Assembly (NCBI GenBank): GCA_013823325.1
Contig: PNLY01000042.1
Coordinates: 1-45,390 of the forward strand
Direction of reading: 5' to 3'
Origin: Methylobacterium sp.
GTDB taxonomy: Bacteria > Pseudomonadota > Alphaproteobacteria > Rhizobiales > Beijerinckiaceae
DNA length: 45,390 bases
Shown: positions 16,809 through 26,067 of the stretch, in pieces
Layout of the letters: each line of letters starts with the position of its first letter
Position numbering within the stretch: position 1 is the first letter of the stretch
Position numbers and translations under genes: made by a program
Notes under the pieces: generated by a model
What the model saw: the letters and a program-made list of their open reading frames with translations, nothing else
What the model was told of the DNA's origin: nothing
The model's database searches: none

Positions 16809-17321
16809 ATGTCTGGACGAATGCAGGGCAAGCCCCGATCGATGCCGCACGACCCCGACACGGCCGCAGCCCGCATCCGCATCCGGCATTTCTCGAAATC
16901 GCTGCCGATGTCGCTGCTCAGGGCGCGCGAGGCGGTGATGCGCCATTTCCGGGCAAGCCTACGGCGTTTTGGAATCACCGAGCAGCAATGGCGGGTGCTG
17001 CGGGCGCTGACCTCGGGCGACAGCTTCGAGGTGACCGAGCTGGCCGAGGCAACGTTTCTGCTGGCTCCCAGTCTCTCGCGCATTCTCAAGGATCTCGACG
17101 AGCGCGGCCTCATCCTGCGCCGGACATTGAAGTCGGACCTTCGCCGCGGCCTCGTCTCGATCTCGCCGCAGGGGCTGGCGCTGATCGAACGGGCCGGCGC
17201 GGAGTCGGAGGTGATCTACCGCGAGATCACCGGGCGCTATGGCAGCGAGCGTCTCGCCGAACTGCAGAGTTTGCTCCGGCAGCTGGAAGAATGCCTGGAC
17301 GGGCCGGAGATCGTCGGCTGA
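16809..17321 (+). CDS. hpaR: MarR-family regulator of homoprotocatechuate degradation
   Basis: 170 residues. The ATG at 16809 follows GGGAG by five bases; an ATG at 16773 lacks a site, and one at 16842 would give the shorter HpaR length. The MarR winged helix spans about residues 45-150. FSKSLPMSLLRAREAVMRHF is nearly diagnostic of HpaR. ITEQQWRVLRAL and the recognition helix LLAPSLSRILKDLDERGLIL follow, then the wing SDLRRGLVSISPQG. HpaR proteins repress meta-cleavage genes until the aromatic acid or its catechol is present. Candidate operators are at 8952-8965 and 10827-10854. It ends the operon, so it may be autoregulated. Confidence 0.92.
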   Translation: MSGRMQGKPRSMPHDPDTAAARIRIRHFSKSLPMSLLRAREAVMRHFRASLRRFGITEQQWRVLRALTSGDSFEVTELAEATFLLAPSLSRILKDLDERGLILRRTLKSDLRRGLVSISPQGLALIERAGAESEVIYREITGRYGSERLAELQSLLRQLEECLDGPEIVG

Positions 17322-17494
17322 GAGCCGTTGGCCCGTCGCGCATGGCAGGGTTGCCTGCCACGATGGCCTTCTGCCGCCCGGAGGGTTTGACAACCCCGCC
17401 GCCTTTCATGTGACAATCGGACAGGCAAGCCGCTCTGCCCTCTGCAGCGGGATCGCTCGTCGATCCGCCCAACATCCCATCGTGGTGCCTCGTC

Positions 17495-19846
17495 ATGAAC
17501 ATGCGCGCAGCTCCTGCCGAGCTTTCCTCGGCATCGTTCGGAATCGGCCAGCCGGTGCCACGCAAGGAGGACCCGATCCTGGTGCGCGGCGAGGGGCGCT
17601 ACACTGACGATCTCGCACTGGACGGCCAGCTCTACGCCGCCTTCGTCCGCAGCCCGCATGCGCATGGCCTGCTCAACTGCATCGACACATCGGCCGCCAA
17701 GGCGATGAAAGGCGTGGTGGCGGTCTACACGGCCGCCGACCTGGAAGGGCAGGGCTATGGCCCGCTGCGCTGCCAGATCGACCTGCCCAACCGCGACGGG
17801 ACGCCGATCCGCAAGCCGGTCCGCATGGCGCTGGCGGCTGGCAAGGTCCGCTTCGCCGGCGACCCCGTAGCCGTCGTCGTCGCGCGCACCGCTGTTCAGG
17901 CGCGGGACGCGGCTGAGGCTGTCGGACTCGACATCGAGGTCCTGCCCGCCGTCACCTCCGGGGAGGAGGCGCTCGCCCCCGGCGCGCCGCTTCTCTATGA
18001 CGAGGTGCCGGGCAATCTCGTCCTCGACTACCACTCCGGCGATGCTGAAAAGGTCGCGGCCGCCTTCGCCGGAGCGGCCCACGTCGCCCGGCTGCGGATC
18101 GTCAACAACCGCGTCGTGGTCAATCCGATCGAGCCGCGTTCCGCGATCGCGAGCTATGACCGCAAGGCCGGCCGCTACACGCTGCACGCGCCGAGCCAGG
18201 GCGTCTTCGGCCTGCGCAACAACCTCGCCGCGGCGATGGGCGTCCCGGCTGCCAGGATGCGGCTGGTCACCGGCCATGTCGGGGGCTCCTTCGGCATGAA
18301 GGCCTCGGTCTTCCCCGAGCATGTCGCGCTGCTGCACGCCGCGCGGCTGCTGAAGAAGCCGGTGAAGTGGACCGACCAGCGCTCCGAGAGCTTCGTCGCC
18401 GACCATCACGGCCGCGACATGGTGTTCGAGGCCGAGCTCGCGCTCGATGCGCGCGGCCGGTTCCTGGCGACGCGCTTCACCGGCATCGGCAATATGGGCG
18501 GCTATCTCTCGCCGGTCGGGCCGATGATGGCGAGCCTGAACATCGGCAAGAACAGCGTCGGCATGTACCGCACGCCGCTGGTCGAGGTTGTCGCGAAATG
18601 CGCGGTGACCAATACGCCTCCGATCGGCGCCTATCGCGGTGCCGGGCGGCCCGAAGGCAATTATTTCATGGAGCGGTTGATCGACACCGCCGCCCGGGAG
18701 ATGGGGATCGACAGCGCCGAGCTCCGGCGCCGCAATCTGGTCAAGCCGGCGCAGCTGCCTTGGACGACGCCGATCGGCACCGTCTACGACAGCGGCGATT
18801 TCCCGGCCTTGTTCGCGCAAGCGCTCGAAGCCGCCGACTGGAAGGGCTATGCGGCGCGGCTGCGGCAGAGCCGCAAGGCCGGCAAGCTGCGCGGCCGCGG
18901 CATCGGCTGCTATCTCGAGGTGACGGCGCCGCCGACCAACGAGATGGGAGGCCTGCACTTCGAGGCCGATGGCAGCGTCACCATCGTCACGGGTACGCTG
19001 GACTACGGCCAGGGTCATTGGACCCCCTTCGCCCAGATCCTGGCGAGCCAGCTCGGCGTGCCCTTCGACAGGATCCGCCTGGTCCAGGGCGACAGCGACC
19101 GGCTGATCGCCGGCGGCGGCACCGGCGGCTCGAAATCGGTGATGGCGAGCGGCTCGGCGATCATCGAGGCGAGCGAGCTGGTCATCGAGAAGGGCAAGCT
19201 GCTCGCCGCCCATGTCCTGGAGGCGGCGGCCGCCGATATCGAGTTCGCGGCCGGCCAGTTCCGGATCGCGGGGACCGACCGTGCCGTCGGCATCATGCAG
19301 CTCGCCGAGACCCTGCGGATGGGCGTAGCTCTGCCGGCCGACCTGCCGCAGAGGCTCGACGTCGACCATGTCTTCAAGTCGGCGCCCTCGGCCTATCCGA
19401 ATGGCTGCCACATCGCCGAGGTCGAGATCGACCCCGAGACCGGCCAGGTCGAGATCGCCAGCTATGTCATGGTCAACGACTTCGGCGTCGTGGTGAATCC
19501 GCTGATCGTCGAGGGGCAATTGCATGGCGGCGTCGTGCAGGGGATCGGCCAGGCGCTCTACGAGATGACCGTCTATGACGAGGCTGGCCAGCTCATGACC
19601 GGTTCCTTCATGGACTATGCGCTGCCGCGCGCCGCGGACGTGCCCTTCTTCTCCTTCGCCAGCCGGGGTGTGCCGACCGCGACCAACCGGGTCGGCGCCA
19701 AGGGCTGCGGCGAGGCCGGCTGCGCGGGCTCGCTGCCTTCGGTGATGAACGCGGTGGTCGATGCGCTCGCGCCGCATGGCGTGCGCCATCTCGACATGCC
19801 GGCGACGCCGCTCGCGATCTGGAAGAGCATCCACGCCCGCGACTGA
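17495..19846 (+). CDS. Orphan xanthine-dehydrogenase-family molybdopterin-binding subunit (form II CoxL-like)
   Basis: 783 residues, normal for a cytoplasmic CoxL-type large subunit. The N-terminal hammerhead domain starts [20 protein letters not shown]. The molybdenum-binding part contains [19 protein letters not shown], the loop AYRGAGRPE at 379-387 (form I CO dehydrogenase has AYRCSFR instead), and the catalytic-type Glu at about 740 in KGCGEAG. No FAD or 2Fe-2S subunit gene lies next to it, so it must borrow partners or have lost them. The 173-base gap upstream holds a GGCAGG/CCTGCC hairpin near 17344-17359 and TTGACA at 17387-17392, so it may have its own promoter. The LacI gene converges on it. 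Substrate unknown. Confidence 0.88.
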   Translation: MNMRAAPAELSSASFGIGQPVPRKEDPILVRGEGRYTDDLALDGQLYAAFVRSPHAHGLLNCIDTSAAKAMKGVVAVYTAADLEGQGYGPLRCQIDLPNRDGTPIRKPVRMALAAGKVRFAGDPVAVVVARTAVQARDAAEAVGLDIEVLPAVTSGEEALAPGAPLLYDEVPGNLVLDYHSGDAEKVAAAFAGAAHVARLRIVNNRVVVNPIEPRSAIASYDRKAGRYTLHAPSQGVFGLRNNLAAAMGVPAARMRLVTGHVGGSFGMKASVFPEHVALLHAARLLKKPVKWTDQRSESFVADHHGRDMVFEAELALDARGRFLATRFTGIGNMGGYLSPVGPMMASLNIGKNSVGMYRTPLVEVVAKCAVTNTPPIGAYRGAGRPEGNYFMERLIDTAAREMGIDSAELRRRNLVKPAQLPWTTPIGTVYDSGDFPALFAQALEAADWKGYAARLRQSRKAGKLRGRGIGCYLEVTAPPTNEMGGLHFEADGSVTIVTGTLDYGQGHWTPFAQILASQLGVPFDRIRLVQGDSDRLIAGGGTGGSKSVMASGSAIIEASELVIEKGKLLAAHVLEAAAADIEFAAGQFRIAGTDRAVGIMQLAETLRMGVALPADLPQRLDVDHVFKSAPSAYPNGCHIAEVEIDPETGQVEIASYVMVNDFGVVVNPLIVEGQLHGGVVQGIGQALYEMTVYDEAGQLMTGSFMDYALPRAADVPFFSFASRGVPTATNRVGAKGCGEAGCAGSLPSVMNAVVDALAPHGVRHLDMPATPLAIWKSIHARD

Positions 19847-19857
19847 GGCGGCGCCGC

Positions 19858-20895
19858 TCAGCTCATATTGTCGCGCAGGAAGATCTCGATGCGGATGCGT
19901 TCCTGGTCGAGCAGGATCGGCTCGCCGGCGGCCTCCGCCATCAGCAGGCGCGCCGCCGAGCGCGCCTCGTGGCCGGGGTCCTGGTTGATCACGGCGGCGA
20001 CGGTGCCCGACAGAAGCCCGCGCCGCGTCGCCTCGGTCAGCTCATGCGCGATGAAGACGAGAGGCCTGCCGGCGGCCTCCAGCGCGGCGACGATGCCCTC
20101 ATTGCCGGCGCCGATATTGTAGAGCCCGATGAGGTCGGGATGCTCGGCGAGGAGCTTTGCCACCGCGGCCTCGTTGCGCTCGCTCTGGTCGCGCCCCTCC
20201 AGCACCGGCAGCAGGTTGAGGCCGGGATAGTCGCCGGAGAGCACCTGCTGGAAGCCGTAGAGCCGCTCGACATGGTCGCGCAGCGACATCGAGCCGAGGA
20301 TGACGCCGACCTTGCCGCTGCGGCCGCCGAGGAAGCGGCCCATCAGCGAGGCGCTGGTGCGCCCCGCCGCGGGATTGTCGATGCCGACATAATGGGCGCG
20401 GCGGGAAGTTGGAGCGTCGGAGACAAGGGTGACCACGGCAATGCCGCGCGCGACGAGATCGTCGATGGCGGCGCGGACCTTGGGATGGTCGAGCGCCACG
20501 GTGGCGACGCCGTGGAAATGCTCGGCGAGGCCGGCTAGCCCACTCGCCAGCGCCTCGGGATCGAAGACATCGAGCTGCAGGATGTCGACGAAGGCATTCT
20601 GCGGCTCCAGCCAATCCGCGATACGGCGCACCTGCTGCATCAGCCCGGCCATGAAGGCGTTGGTGCTGGACGGCAGGATGAAGGCGAAGCGGAAGGACTG
20701 GCCGCGCGCCAGCCGCGCCGCCGCCGGATTGGCTCGGTAGTCGAGCTTGGCGATGGCGCGCCTGACGCTCTCGACGGTCTTGGCGCGGACCCCGTCGCGT
20801 TGGTTGACGACCCGATCGGCCGTGGCGAGCGAGACCCCGGCCTCGCGCGCCACATCCTCCAGCGTCGCCCGCCTGATCGGGATCCGGTTCCGATC
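19858..20895 (-). CDS. LacI family transcriptional regulator
   Basis: About 345 residues from a GTG at 20893-20895 preceded by GGAGG. In-frame starts further upstream (ATG at 20925 or 20976) have no ribosome site, so the exact start is open. The HTH reads TLEDVAREAGVSLATADRVV, followed by the hinge helix NPAAARLARGQ. The periplasmic-binding-like sensor domain has FRFAFILPSSTNAFMAGLMQ, VTLVSDAPTSRRAHYVGIDN and GRTSASLMGRFLGGRSGKVG, as in regulators answering to ribose, inositol or other sugars. It follows the sugar-uptake genes in the same direction, separated by 130 bases from the ThuA gene, so it is the likely repressor of that operon. Confidence 0.9.
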   Translation of the reverse strand, partial: DRNRIPIRRATLEDVAREAGVSLATADRVVNQRDGVRAKTVESVRRAIAKLDYRANPAAARLARGQSFRFAFILPSSTNAFMAGLMQQVRRIADWLEPQNAFVDILQLDVFDPEALASGLAGLAEHFHGVATVALDHPKVRAAIDDLVARGIAVVTLVSDAPTSRRAHYVGIDNPAAGRTSASLMGRFLGGRSGKVGVILGSMSLRDHVERLYGFQQVLSGDYPGLNLLPVLEGRDQSERNEAAVAKLLAEHPDLIGLYNIGAGNEGIVAALEAAGRPLVFIAHELTEATRRGLLSGTVAAVINQDPGHEARSAARLLMAEAAGEPILLDQERIRIEIFLRDNMS

Positions 20896-21025
20896 CACCT
20901 CGTCCTCCACGACCTCTCCTCGCATCTGCACGCCGGTATCGACTTCCACCTTCACCGGCACTGCAGGCCTTGGCATTTGCGAAGGCCTCAAGTCCAGCCG
21001 TCCAGACGAACCCGGCGCCGGGATG

Positions 21026-21670
21026 TCAGCGCGCGGCCCAAAGCAGGCCGCGCGTCATGATCGTGCGGATCTCCGGCACGTCGAGCTCATAGGCCCGGTG
21101 GCCGAGCGAGGAATAGAACACCCGCCCCTTGCCGTAGCGCTTGCGCCAGACCACCGGCATCACCACCCCGTCGATCCAGGGCGCGTGCTCGCCGGTGAAG
21201 GTGGTTGTCGCCAGCACTTCGTTGGCCGGATCGACATGCATGTAATACTGCTCCGAGCGGTGCTCGAAGCTGGCGATGCCCTGCATCAGCGGATCATCAG
21301 GCCTGGTGATGTCGACGGTGTAGTCGATGATGCCGCCGGGATGGGCGACCCATTGGCCGCCGCACATGAACTGGTAGTCGACCGCGTCGCGGAAGGCGTC
21401 GCCCATGCCGCCGTGATGGCCGGCGAGGCCGACGCCGCCGGCGACCGCCTCGCACAGCGCGGCCGCCTCCGGCTTCTCGATCTTCGACATCGTGTAGATC
21501 GGCACGATCAGCGAATAGTCGCGGATCGCGGGATCGAGGAAGACGGAGGTCGCGGTCTCGACGCGCACGTCGAAGCCTTCCGCCTTCAGCCAGCCCCGGA
21601 TCATCGAGCTGCAGAGGTCGGGGTCGTGGCCGCTCCAGCCGCCCCAGACGATCAGCGCAGTCCTTGTCAT
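21026..21670 (-). CDS. ThuA domain-containing protein
   Basis: 214 residues. The start at 21670 follows GGGGA by five bases; a GATC-overlapping ATG twelve bases upstream is less well supported. The fold is glutamine-amidotransferase-like without a complete catalytic triad. Landmarks are TALIVWGGWSGHDPDLC, VPIYTMSKIEKPEAAALCEA, GLAGHHGGMGDAFRDAVDYQ and a C-terminal RVFYSSLGHRAYE, all standard for ThuA. In Sinorhizobium, thuA and thuB (a Gfo/Idh/MocA dehydrogenase) take part in disaccharide use, and the same pair is adjacent here. It probably acts on a 3-keto sugar derivative formed by the dehydrogenase; this is inference from family work. Confidence 0.88.
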   Translation of the reverse strand: MTRTALIVWGGWSGHDPDLCSSMIRGWLKAEGFDVRVETATSVFLDPAIRDYSLIVPIYTMSKIEKPEAAALCEAVAGGVGLAGHHGGMGDAFRDAVDYQFMCGGQWVAHPGGIIDYTVDITRPDDPLMQGIASFEHRSEQYYMHVDPANEVLATTTFTGEHAPWIDGVVMPVVWRKRYGKGRVFYSSLGHRAYELDVPEIRTIMTRGLLWAAR

Positions 21671-21682
21671 GTTGATCCCCAT

Positions 21683-22780
21683 TCAATCCAGAGTGCCGGT
21701 AGGCAGGCCGGGCGGCAGCATGGCCGGCCGCTCGACCGTGGTTGCAAGCGTGACGCGCCGCCCTTCGTCGGAGGCGATCTGGAAGGCTTCCATCGCTTCG
21801 AGCACGTGCAGCGCCAGCGCGCCGCTGGCCCGGTGCGGCCGACCCGAGATCAGGCCCGCCGCCATGTCGGCGACGCCGATCGAGCGGAACTCGCCCTCGC
21901 TGTTGCCGTGGCTGAGGGCCTGCTCCTGCCAGTCGCCGCCGGCCCTGGCGACCAGGACCTCGCCGCCGAAGCGGTTGGGATCGGGCACGGACAGGCTGCC
22001 CTCCGAGCCGTAGATCTCGATCGGGCTGTGGCGATGCTTGGGGACGTCGAAGCTCATGGTGATCGACACCACCGCGCCCGAGACGAATTCGAGCACGCCG
22101 GTGACATGGGTCGCGACCTCGACCGGGATCAGCGTGCCGTTCATCGGCTGGCTGGTGACGAGGCGCTCGGCCTTGGGCCGCGTCGCGAAGCCGACGACGG
22201 AGGCGATCGGCCCGAGCAGGTTGACGAGGTCGGTGATGTAATAGGGGCCCATGTCGAGCATCGGACCGCCGCCGCGCAGATAGTAGAAGCCGGGCGCCGG
22301 GTGCCAGCGCTCATGGCCGGGGCAGCCGAAGAAGGCGTTGCCGGCGACGGCCTTGCCGATGGCGCCGTCGTCGATCAGCTTGCGGGCGGTCTGGTGGCCG
22401 CCGCCAAGGAAGGTGTCGGGGGCCGAGCCGACGCGCAGGCCTTTCTCCTCCGCGAGGTCCATGACCTTGCGGGCCTCGGCGACGTTGACGCCGAGCGGCT
22501 TCTCGGAATGGACGTGCTTGCCGGCCCGCAGCGCCGCGAGGCTGACATCGGTATGGGCCAGCGGCACGGTCAGGTTGACGACGATCTCGACATCGTCGCG
22601 CTTCAGCAGCTGGTCGACCCGCATCGCCGGCACGCCGAATTCGGCGCCGCGCGCTTCCGCCGGGGCGGTGCGCATGTCGGCGACGGCGCGCAATTCGATG
22701 GTCGAGAACTGCTGCATCGCCGTCATGTATTTCGTCGAGATGTTGCCGCATCCGATGATGCCGACGCCGATCTTTCGCAT
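21683..22780 (-). CDS. Gfo/Idh/MocA family oxidoreductase (ThuB-like)
   Basis: 365 residues. The N-terminal Rossmann fold has GVGIIGCGNIS (residues 5-15) for NAD(P). HVHSEKPLGV near residue 90 is the EKP motif that supplies the conserved lysine. The C-terminal domain carries GGGPMLDMGPYYITDLVNLL, in which Asp and Tyr lie near the substrate. It begins 25 bases from the permease gene and ends 12 bases before the ThuA gene, so they are one operon. Likely reaction: oxidation of a sugar or glycoside, often at C3. The specific sugar is unknown. Confidence 0.9.
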   Translation of the reverse strand: MRKIGVGIIGCGNISTKYMTAMQQFSTIELRAVADMRTAPAEARGAEFGVPAMRVDQLLKRDDVEIVVNLTVPLAHTDVSLAALRAGKHVHSEKPLGVNVAEARKVMDLAEEKGLRVGSAPDTFLGGGHQTARKLIDDGAIGKAVAGNAFFGCPGHERWHPAPGFYYLRGGGPMLDMGPYYITDLVNLLGPIASVVGFATRPKAERLVTSQPMNGTLIPVEVATHVTGVLEFVSGAVVSITMSFDVPKHRHSPIEIYGSEGSLSVPDPNRFGGEVLVARAGGDWQEQALSHGNSEGEFRSIGVADMAAGLISGRPHRASGALALHVLEAMEAFQIASDEGRRVTLATTVERPAMLPPGLPTGTLD

Positions 22781-22805
22781 GGGACGCTCCTTGATAGCCG
22801 GATGC

Positions 22806-23666
22806 TCAGCCCTTCACCGCGCCGGCGGTGAGGCCGGCGACGATGTGCTTCTGGGCGAAGAGGAAGAGGATGATGGTGGGCAGGATGGTGAGGGTGATGA
22901 AGGCGAGGATCAGGTGCCACTCAGTCGAGTATTCGCCCTGGTAGACCATGATGCCGAGCGGCCAGGGATAGAGGCTGTCGCTGTTCAGCATCACCAGCGG
23001 GATCAGATAGGCGTTCCAGCTGTGCACGAAGGTGATGGTGCCGACCGTCGCCAGGATCGGCCGCGACAGCGGCAGCGTCACGTAGCGGAAGAACTTCGGA
23101 TAGGAGCAGCCGTCGACCAGCGCGGCCTCCAGCAGCTCGGTCGGCAGGTCCTTGAAGAAGCGCCGCAGCAAAAGGATGCTCATCGCCAGCGCGAAGGCGA
23201 CCTGGGGCAAGACGACACCCATATGGCTGTCGAGCAGGCCGAGATCGCGCACCTTGATGAACATCGGCAGGATCGCGGTGGCGGCCGGGAAGAGCAGGCC
23301 CATCGTCAGGTAGTTCAGCAGCATGTCGCGGCCGAAGAAGTGCAGATGGGCGAAGACGAAGGCGGCCATCGACGCGCAGATCAGCGTCAGCACCACCGTC
23401 AGCGTCGCGATGGCGAAGGAGTTGCCGAGGAGCTGCCAGTAGCGCCGCGAGAGCAGGATGTCGGCGTAGTTGCTCCATTCCCAGACGCTCGGCAGGCCGA
23501 ACGGGTTGGTGCGCAATTCGCCGAGCGATTTGAAGCCGCCGAGGACGGTTGCGACCAGCGGTGTCATCACGAACAGGACGACGGCGAGGAGATAGAGCGC
23601 CTTGCCGACCGCGGCTGGGCTGAAGCCGTCATCGCTGAAGGGGGCGGAGGCGGCAGGTTCACTCAT
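22806..23666 (-). CDS. Sugar ABC transporter permease (MalG type)
   Basis: 286 residues starting at ATG 23664-23666, which overlaps the end of the preceding permease gene by eight bases. Six membrane helices are evident, beginning with LYLLAVVLFVMTPLVATVLG. The EAA loop reads ELLEAALVDGCSYPKFFRYV followed by LPLSRPILATV, the contact for the ATPase. SWNAYLIPLVML and the C-terminal HIVAGLTAGAVKG are standard for the CUT1 MalG family. Pairs with the permease at 23659-24549. Confidence 0.92.
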   Translation of the reverse strand: MSEPAASAPFSDDGFSPAAVGKALYLLAVVLFVMTPLVATVLGGFKSLGELRTNPFGLPSVWEWSNYADILLSRRYWQLLGNSFAIATLTVVLTLICASMAAFVFAHLHFFGRDMLLNYLTMGLLFPAATAILPMFIKVRDLGLLDSHMGVVLPQVAFALAMSILLLRRFFKDLPTELLEAALVDGCSYPKFFRYVTLPLSRPILATVGTITFVHSWNAYLIPLVMLNSDSLYPWPLGIMVYQGEYSTEWHLILAFITLTILPTIILFLFAQKHIVAGLTAGAVKG

Positions 23667-24549
23667 CACGCATGATCCAGCGCTTGTAGGTGAAGGCGAA
23701 CACCACGCAGATCAGGAACAGGATGACGCCGACGGCGCTGCCGAAGCCGACGCGCATGCGCGTGATTCCGAAGGTGTAGAGGAAGCTCACCATGGTGTGG
23801 GAGGAGTCGGAGGGGCCGCCGCGCGTCAGCGGCATCACCAGGTCGAAGAGCTGCAGCGAGCCGACGATGGCGAAGAAGACCGAGAGGCGGATGGTCGGCG
23901 CCAGCGAGGGGATGACGACATAGCGCAGGCTCTGCCAGCGGCTGGCGCCGTCGATCCTGGCCGCCTCCAGCATGGAGCGGTCGATGGTCTGCAGCGCCGC
24001 GATGAACAGCATCATGTGGAAGCCGAAATACTTCCACACGACGACGACGAGGATGGCGGCGAAGGCCGTCTGCGGGCTCGCCAGCAGATGCGGCGCCTCG
24101 GCGCCAAAGCTCTTGTAGATCGCCGCCAGCAGGCCGTAATCGCCGTCATAGACGAAGCTGAAGATCAGGCCGGTGGCGATCTCCGCCAGGATATAGGGCA
24201 GGAAGAACACCATCCTGAGCGCCACCGAGCCGCGGAAGCGGTCGGCGAGGATGATCGCGAGCGAGAGCGCCAGCGGCAGCTGGATCACCAGCGACACGAC
24301 GATGATCAAGAGGTTGTTCTTGAAGGCGGTGCCGAAGGCGCGGTTGTCGAAGACGAAGCGGTAATTGTCGAGGCCGATCCAGTTGGTCGGCTTGCCGAAG
24401 CCGTTCCAGTTGAAGCCCGAATACCAGGCGGCCTCGCCGACCGGCAGCACCACGAACAGCGTGAACAGCAGCAGCGCCGGCGGCAGGAAGAGCAGGATGG
24501 TCGAGAGCTTGCCGACATCGGCAACTCTGCGTCCGGCGAGAGCAGCCAT
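23659..24549 (-). CDS. Sugar ABC transporter permease (MalF type)
   Basis: 296 residues from the ATG at 24547-24549, with GAGGTG six to nine bases upstream; a longer reading to 24651 adds a low-complexity arginine/proline stretch and is rejected. Helix one is STILLFLPPALLLFTLFVVL, and NWIGLDNYRFVFDN is the usual periplasmic segment. The EAA loop is MLEAARIDGASRWQSLRYVV, followed by IPSLAPTIRLS. It lies between the binding protein and the MalG partner in one operon. Confidence 0.92.
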   Translation of the reverse strand: MAALAGRRVADVGKLSTILLFLPPALLLFTLFVVLPVGEAAWYSGFNWNGFGKPTNWIGLDNYRFVFDNRAFGTAFKNNLLIIVVSLVIQLPLALSLAIILADRFRGSVALRMVFFLPYILAEIATGLIFSFVYDGDYGLLAAIYKSFGAEAPHLLASPQTAFAAILVVVVWKYFGFHMMLFIAALQTIDRSMLEAARIDGASRWQSLRYVVIPSLAPTIRLSVFFAIVGSLQLFDLVMPLTRGGPSDSSHTMVSFLYTFGITRMRVGFGSAVGVILFLICVVFAFTYKRWIMRDE

Positions 24550-24628
24550 GATCACCTCGCGCGATGAGGGCGGGCAGGGGCGGTCGGCCGGCGGAATAAT
24601 GCCCGCCGTCCGGCGCTTCGATCGGCGA

Positions 24629-24645
24629 GGGCGCGCGCCGCGCCC
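24629..24645 (-). other. Intercistronic GC-rich hairpin after the sugar-binding-protein gene
   Basis: GGGCGCG (24629-24635) and CGCGCCC (24639-24645) pair around three bases, close to the end of the binding-protein gene on the minus strand. A weaker GGCGG/CCGCC pair lies further along. No T-run follows. Comparable structures occur after the other binding-protein genes in the window. Confidence 0.5.
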
Positions 24646-24663
24646 CCGCATTCTCGCTCGTCG

Positions 24664-25923
24664 TCAATTGCCCTGGCGGAAGGCGTCCTGGATGGCCTTG
24701 GCCGCCTGTTTCGGCGTCATCGTGCCGGCGGCGATCTCGGTGGTCGCGTCGTTGACGACGCGGCCGACGGAGGGGCCGAGATCCTGGTCGTAGAAGTTCT
24801 GGTGATAAGTCGAGTTGGCGATGTTCTGCGCGATGTTGCGCATGAAGGCGCTGCCGAGGCCGGCTTCGGCGCCCTTGTAGACCGGCACGATGAAGTTGCC
24901 GGCCGCGAGCCGCTTCTGCGGCTCGGCGCTGACGAAGTGCTTCAGGAAGGCGACCGCCTCCTTCGGCGCGCCCTTGGTGACGAGCCAGCCATTGATGCCG
25001 CCCAGCGTGTCGCTCGGCTGTCCCTTGCCGCCGGGAACGGTTGGGAAGTTGATCCAGGCGAGCTTGTCGTCGGGGATGCCGACCTTGTCGACCGCGAAGA
25101 CCTTCTGGGTGTGGTAGAAGCTGGAGATCGCGAGCAGCATCGCCGCCTTGCCGTCACCGAAATGCCCGATCGCCTGCTGGCTCTTGAAGCCGAGGAAACC
25201 GTTCTGGAAAGGCTGGAGATCGACGAGCTGCTTGAAGAGCTCGCCGGATTTCTGGAAGGTTTCGCCCTCGAAGCCACCATCCTGCCCCTTCAGTGCCGCC
25301 TGGATCGCAGCCTTGCCGCCGAGGCGCATGGCCAGGTTGGTCCAGTAGAAATGCACCGGCCATTTGTCGGCACCGCCGACCGCGAGCGGCGTGATGCCGG
25401 CGGCCTTGAGCTTCTTCACCGCGTCGAGGAGATCGTCATAGGTCACGATCTTGCCGGCATCGACGCCGGCCTTGGCCAGCAGGTCCTTGTTGCCCATGAA
25501 GCCGACCTGCGAGACGCCATAGGGGACGCCGTAGATCTTGCCGTCGACCGTGAAGGCGTCGACCGCACTCGCGGAGAGATTGTCCTTGTAGCCTTGCATG
25601 GCCGGGGTGATGTCCTCGAGGACGCCGGCCTCGACCTGCGACTTCAGCACGCCGCCGGCCCAGCTGTAGATGACGTGCGGCCTGTCCCTCGACTGCAGCA
25701 GCGTCGGCGCCTTGGCCTTGTAGGCCTCGTTTTCGAGATATTGCATCTCGACCTTCACGCCGGGGTTCTTCGCCTCGAAATCGCGCGCCACCTCTTCCCA
25801 GAGCTTCACCACCACCGGGTTGGCCTCGATATGCAGCCACTTGACCGTGGTCTGAGCGACGGCCGCGCCTGCGCTGAAGGCGAGGGCGACGGCGCTGACG
25901 AGCAGGCCTTTGAAACGAGCCAT
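24664..25923 (-). CDS. Sugar ABC transporter substrate-binding protein (SBP family 1)
   Basis: 419 residues from the ATG at 25921-25923, preceded by GGGAGGAA three bases upstream. Signal peptide MARFKGLLVSAVALAFSAGA is cleaved near AVA-QTT. Mature landmarks are VARDFEAKNPGVKVEMQYLE, the hallmark of CUT1 binding proteins, and VDGKIYGVPYGVSQVGFMGN near residue 125. It is first in the operon SBP-MalF-MalG-dehydrogenase-ThuA. No ABC ATPase gene is present in this operon, so a shared MsmK/UgpC-type ATPase from elsewhere must energise it. The ligand is probably a mono- or disaccharide. Confidence 0.92.
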   Translation of the reverse strand: MARFKGLLVSAVALAFSAGAAVAQTTVKWLHIEANPVVVKLWEEVARDFEAKNPGVKVEMQYLENEAYKAKAPTLLQSRDRPHVIYSWAGGVLKSQVEAGVLEDITPAMQGYKDNLSASAVDAFTVDGKIYGVPYGVSQVGFMGNKDLLAKAGVDAGKIVTYDDLLDAVKKLKAAGITPLAVGGADKWPVHFYWTNLAMRLGGKAAIQAALKGQDGGFEGETFQKSGELFKQLVDLQPFQNGFLGFKSQQAIGHFGDGKAAMLLAISSFYHTQKVFAVDKVGIPDDKLAWINFPTVPGGKGQPSDTLGGINGWLVTKGAPKEAVAFLKHFVSAEPQKRLAAGNFIVPVYKGAEAGLGSAFMRNIAQNIANSTYHQNFYDQDLGPSVGRVVNDATTEIAAGTMTPKQAAKAIQDAFRQGN

Positions 25924-25980
25924 GAGTTCCTCCCGAGTTTCGGCCGCTGGCGGGCCGTTGATTGACGAGAACGCTAACCT

Positions 25981-26010
25981 CAGAATTTGAGGTGCGCAAC
26001 TCAAATTCTG
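25981..26010. promoter_or_regulatory. Perfect 11-bp inverted repeat in the divergent region of the sugar operon and SDR gene
   Basis: CAGAATTTGAG (25981-25991) and CTCAAATTCTG (26000-26010) flank eight bases. The element lies 58 bases upstream of each start codon (25923 minus, 26068 plus), the expected place for an operator serving both genes. Neither strand shows a clear -35/-10 pair. The half-site GAATTTGAG recurs at 27811-27819 beside the AraC gene. Candidate proteins are the LacI regulator (19858) or the AraC regulator (26953). Confidence 0.65.
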
Positions 26011-26067
26011 ATGCTAGTCAAATCCGGACGCCGTAGCTTATGCGTGGCGATGACGAGGGAGGCGGTC

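Noticed and set aside
17237..19834. 865-codon open frame on the minus strand
   Set aside because: Antisense shadow of the CoxL-like gene at 17495; rich in Arg/Asp/His with no recognisable domain.
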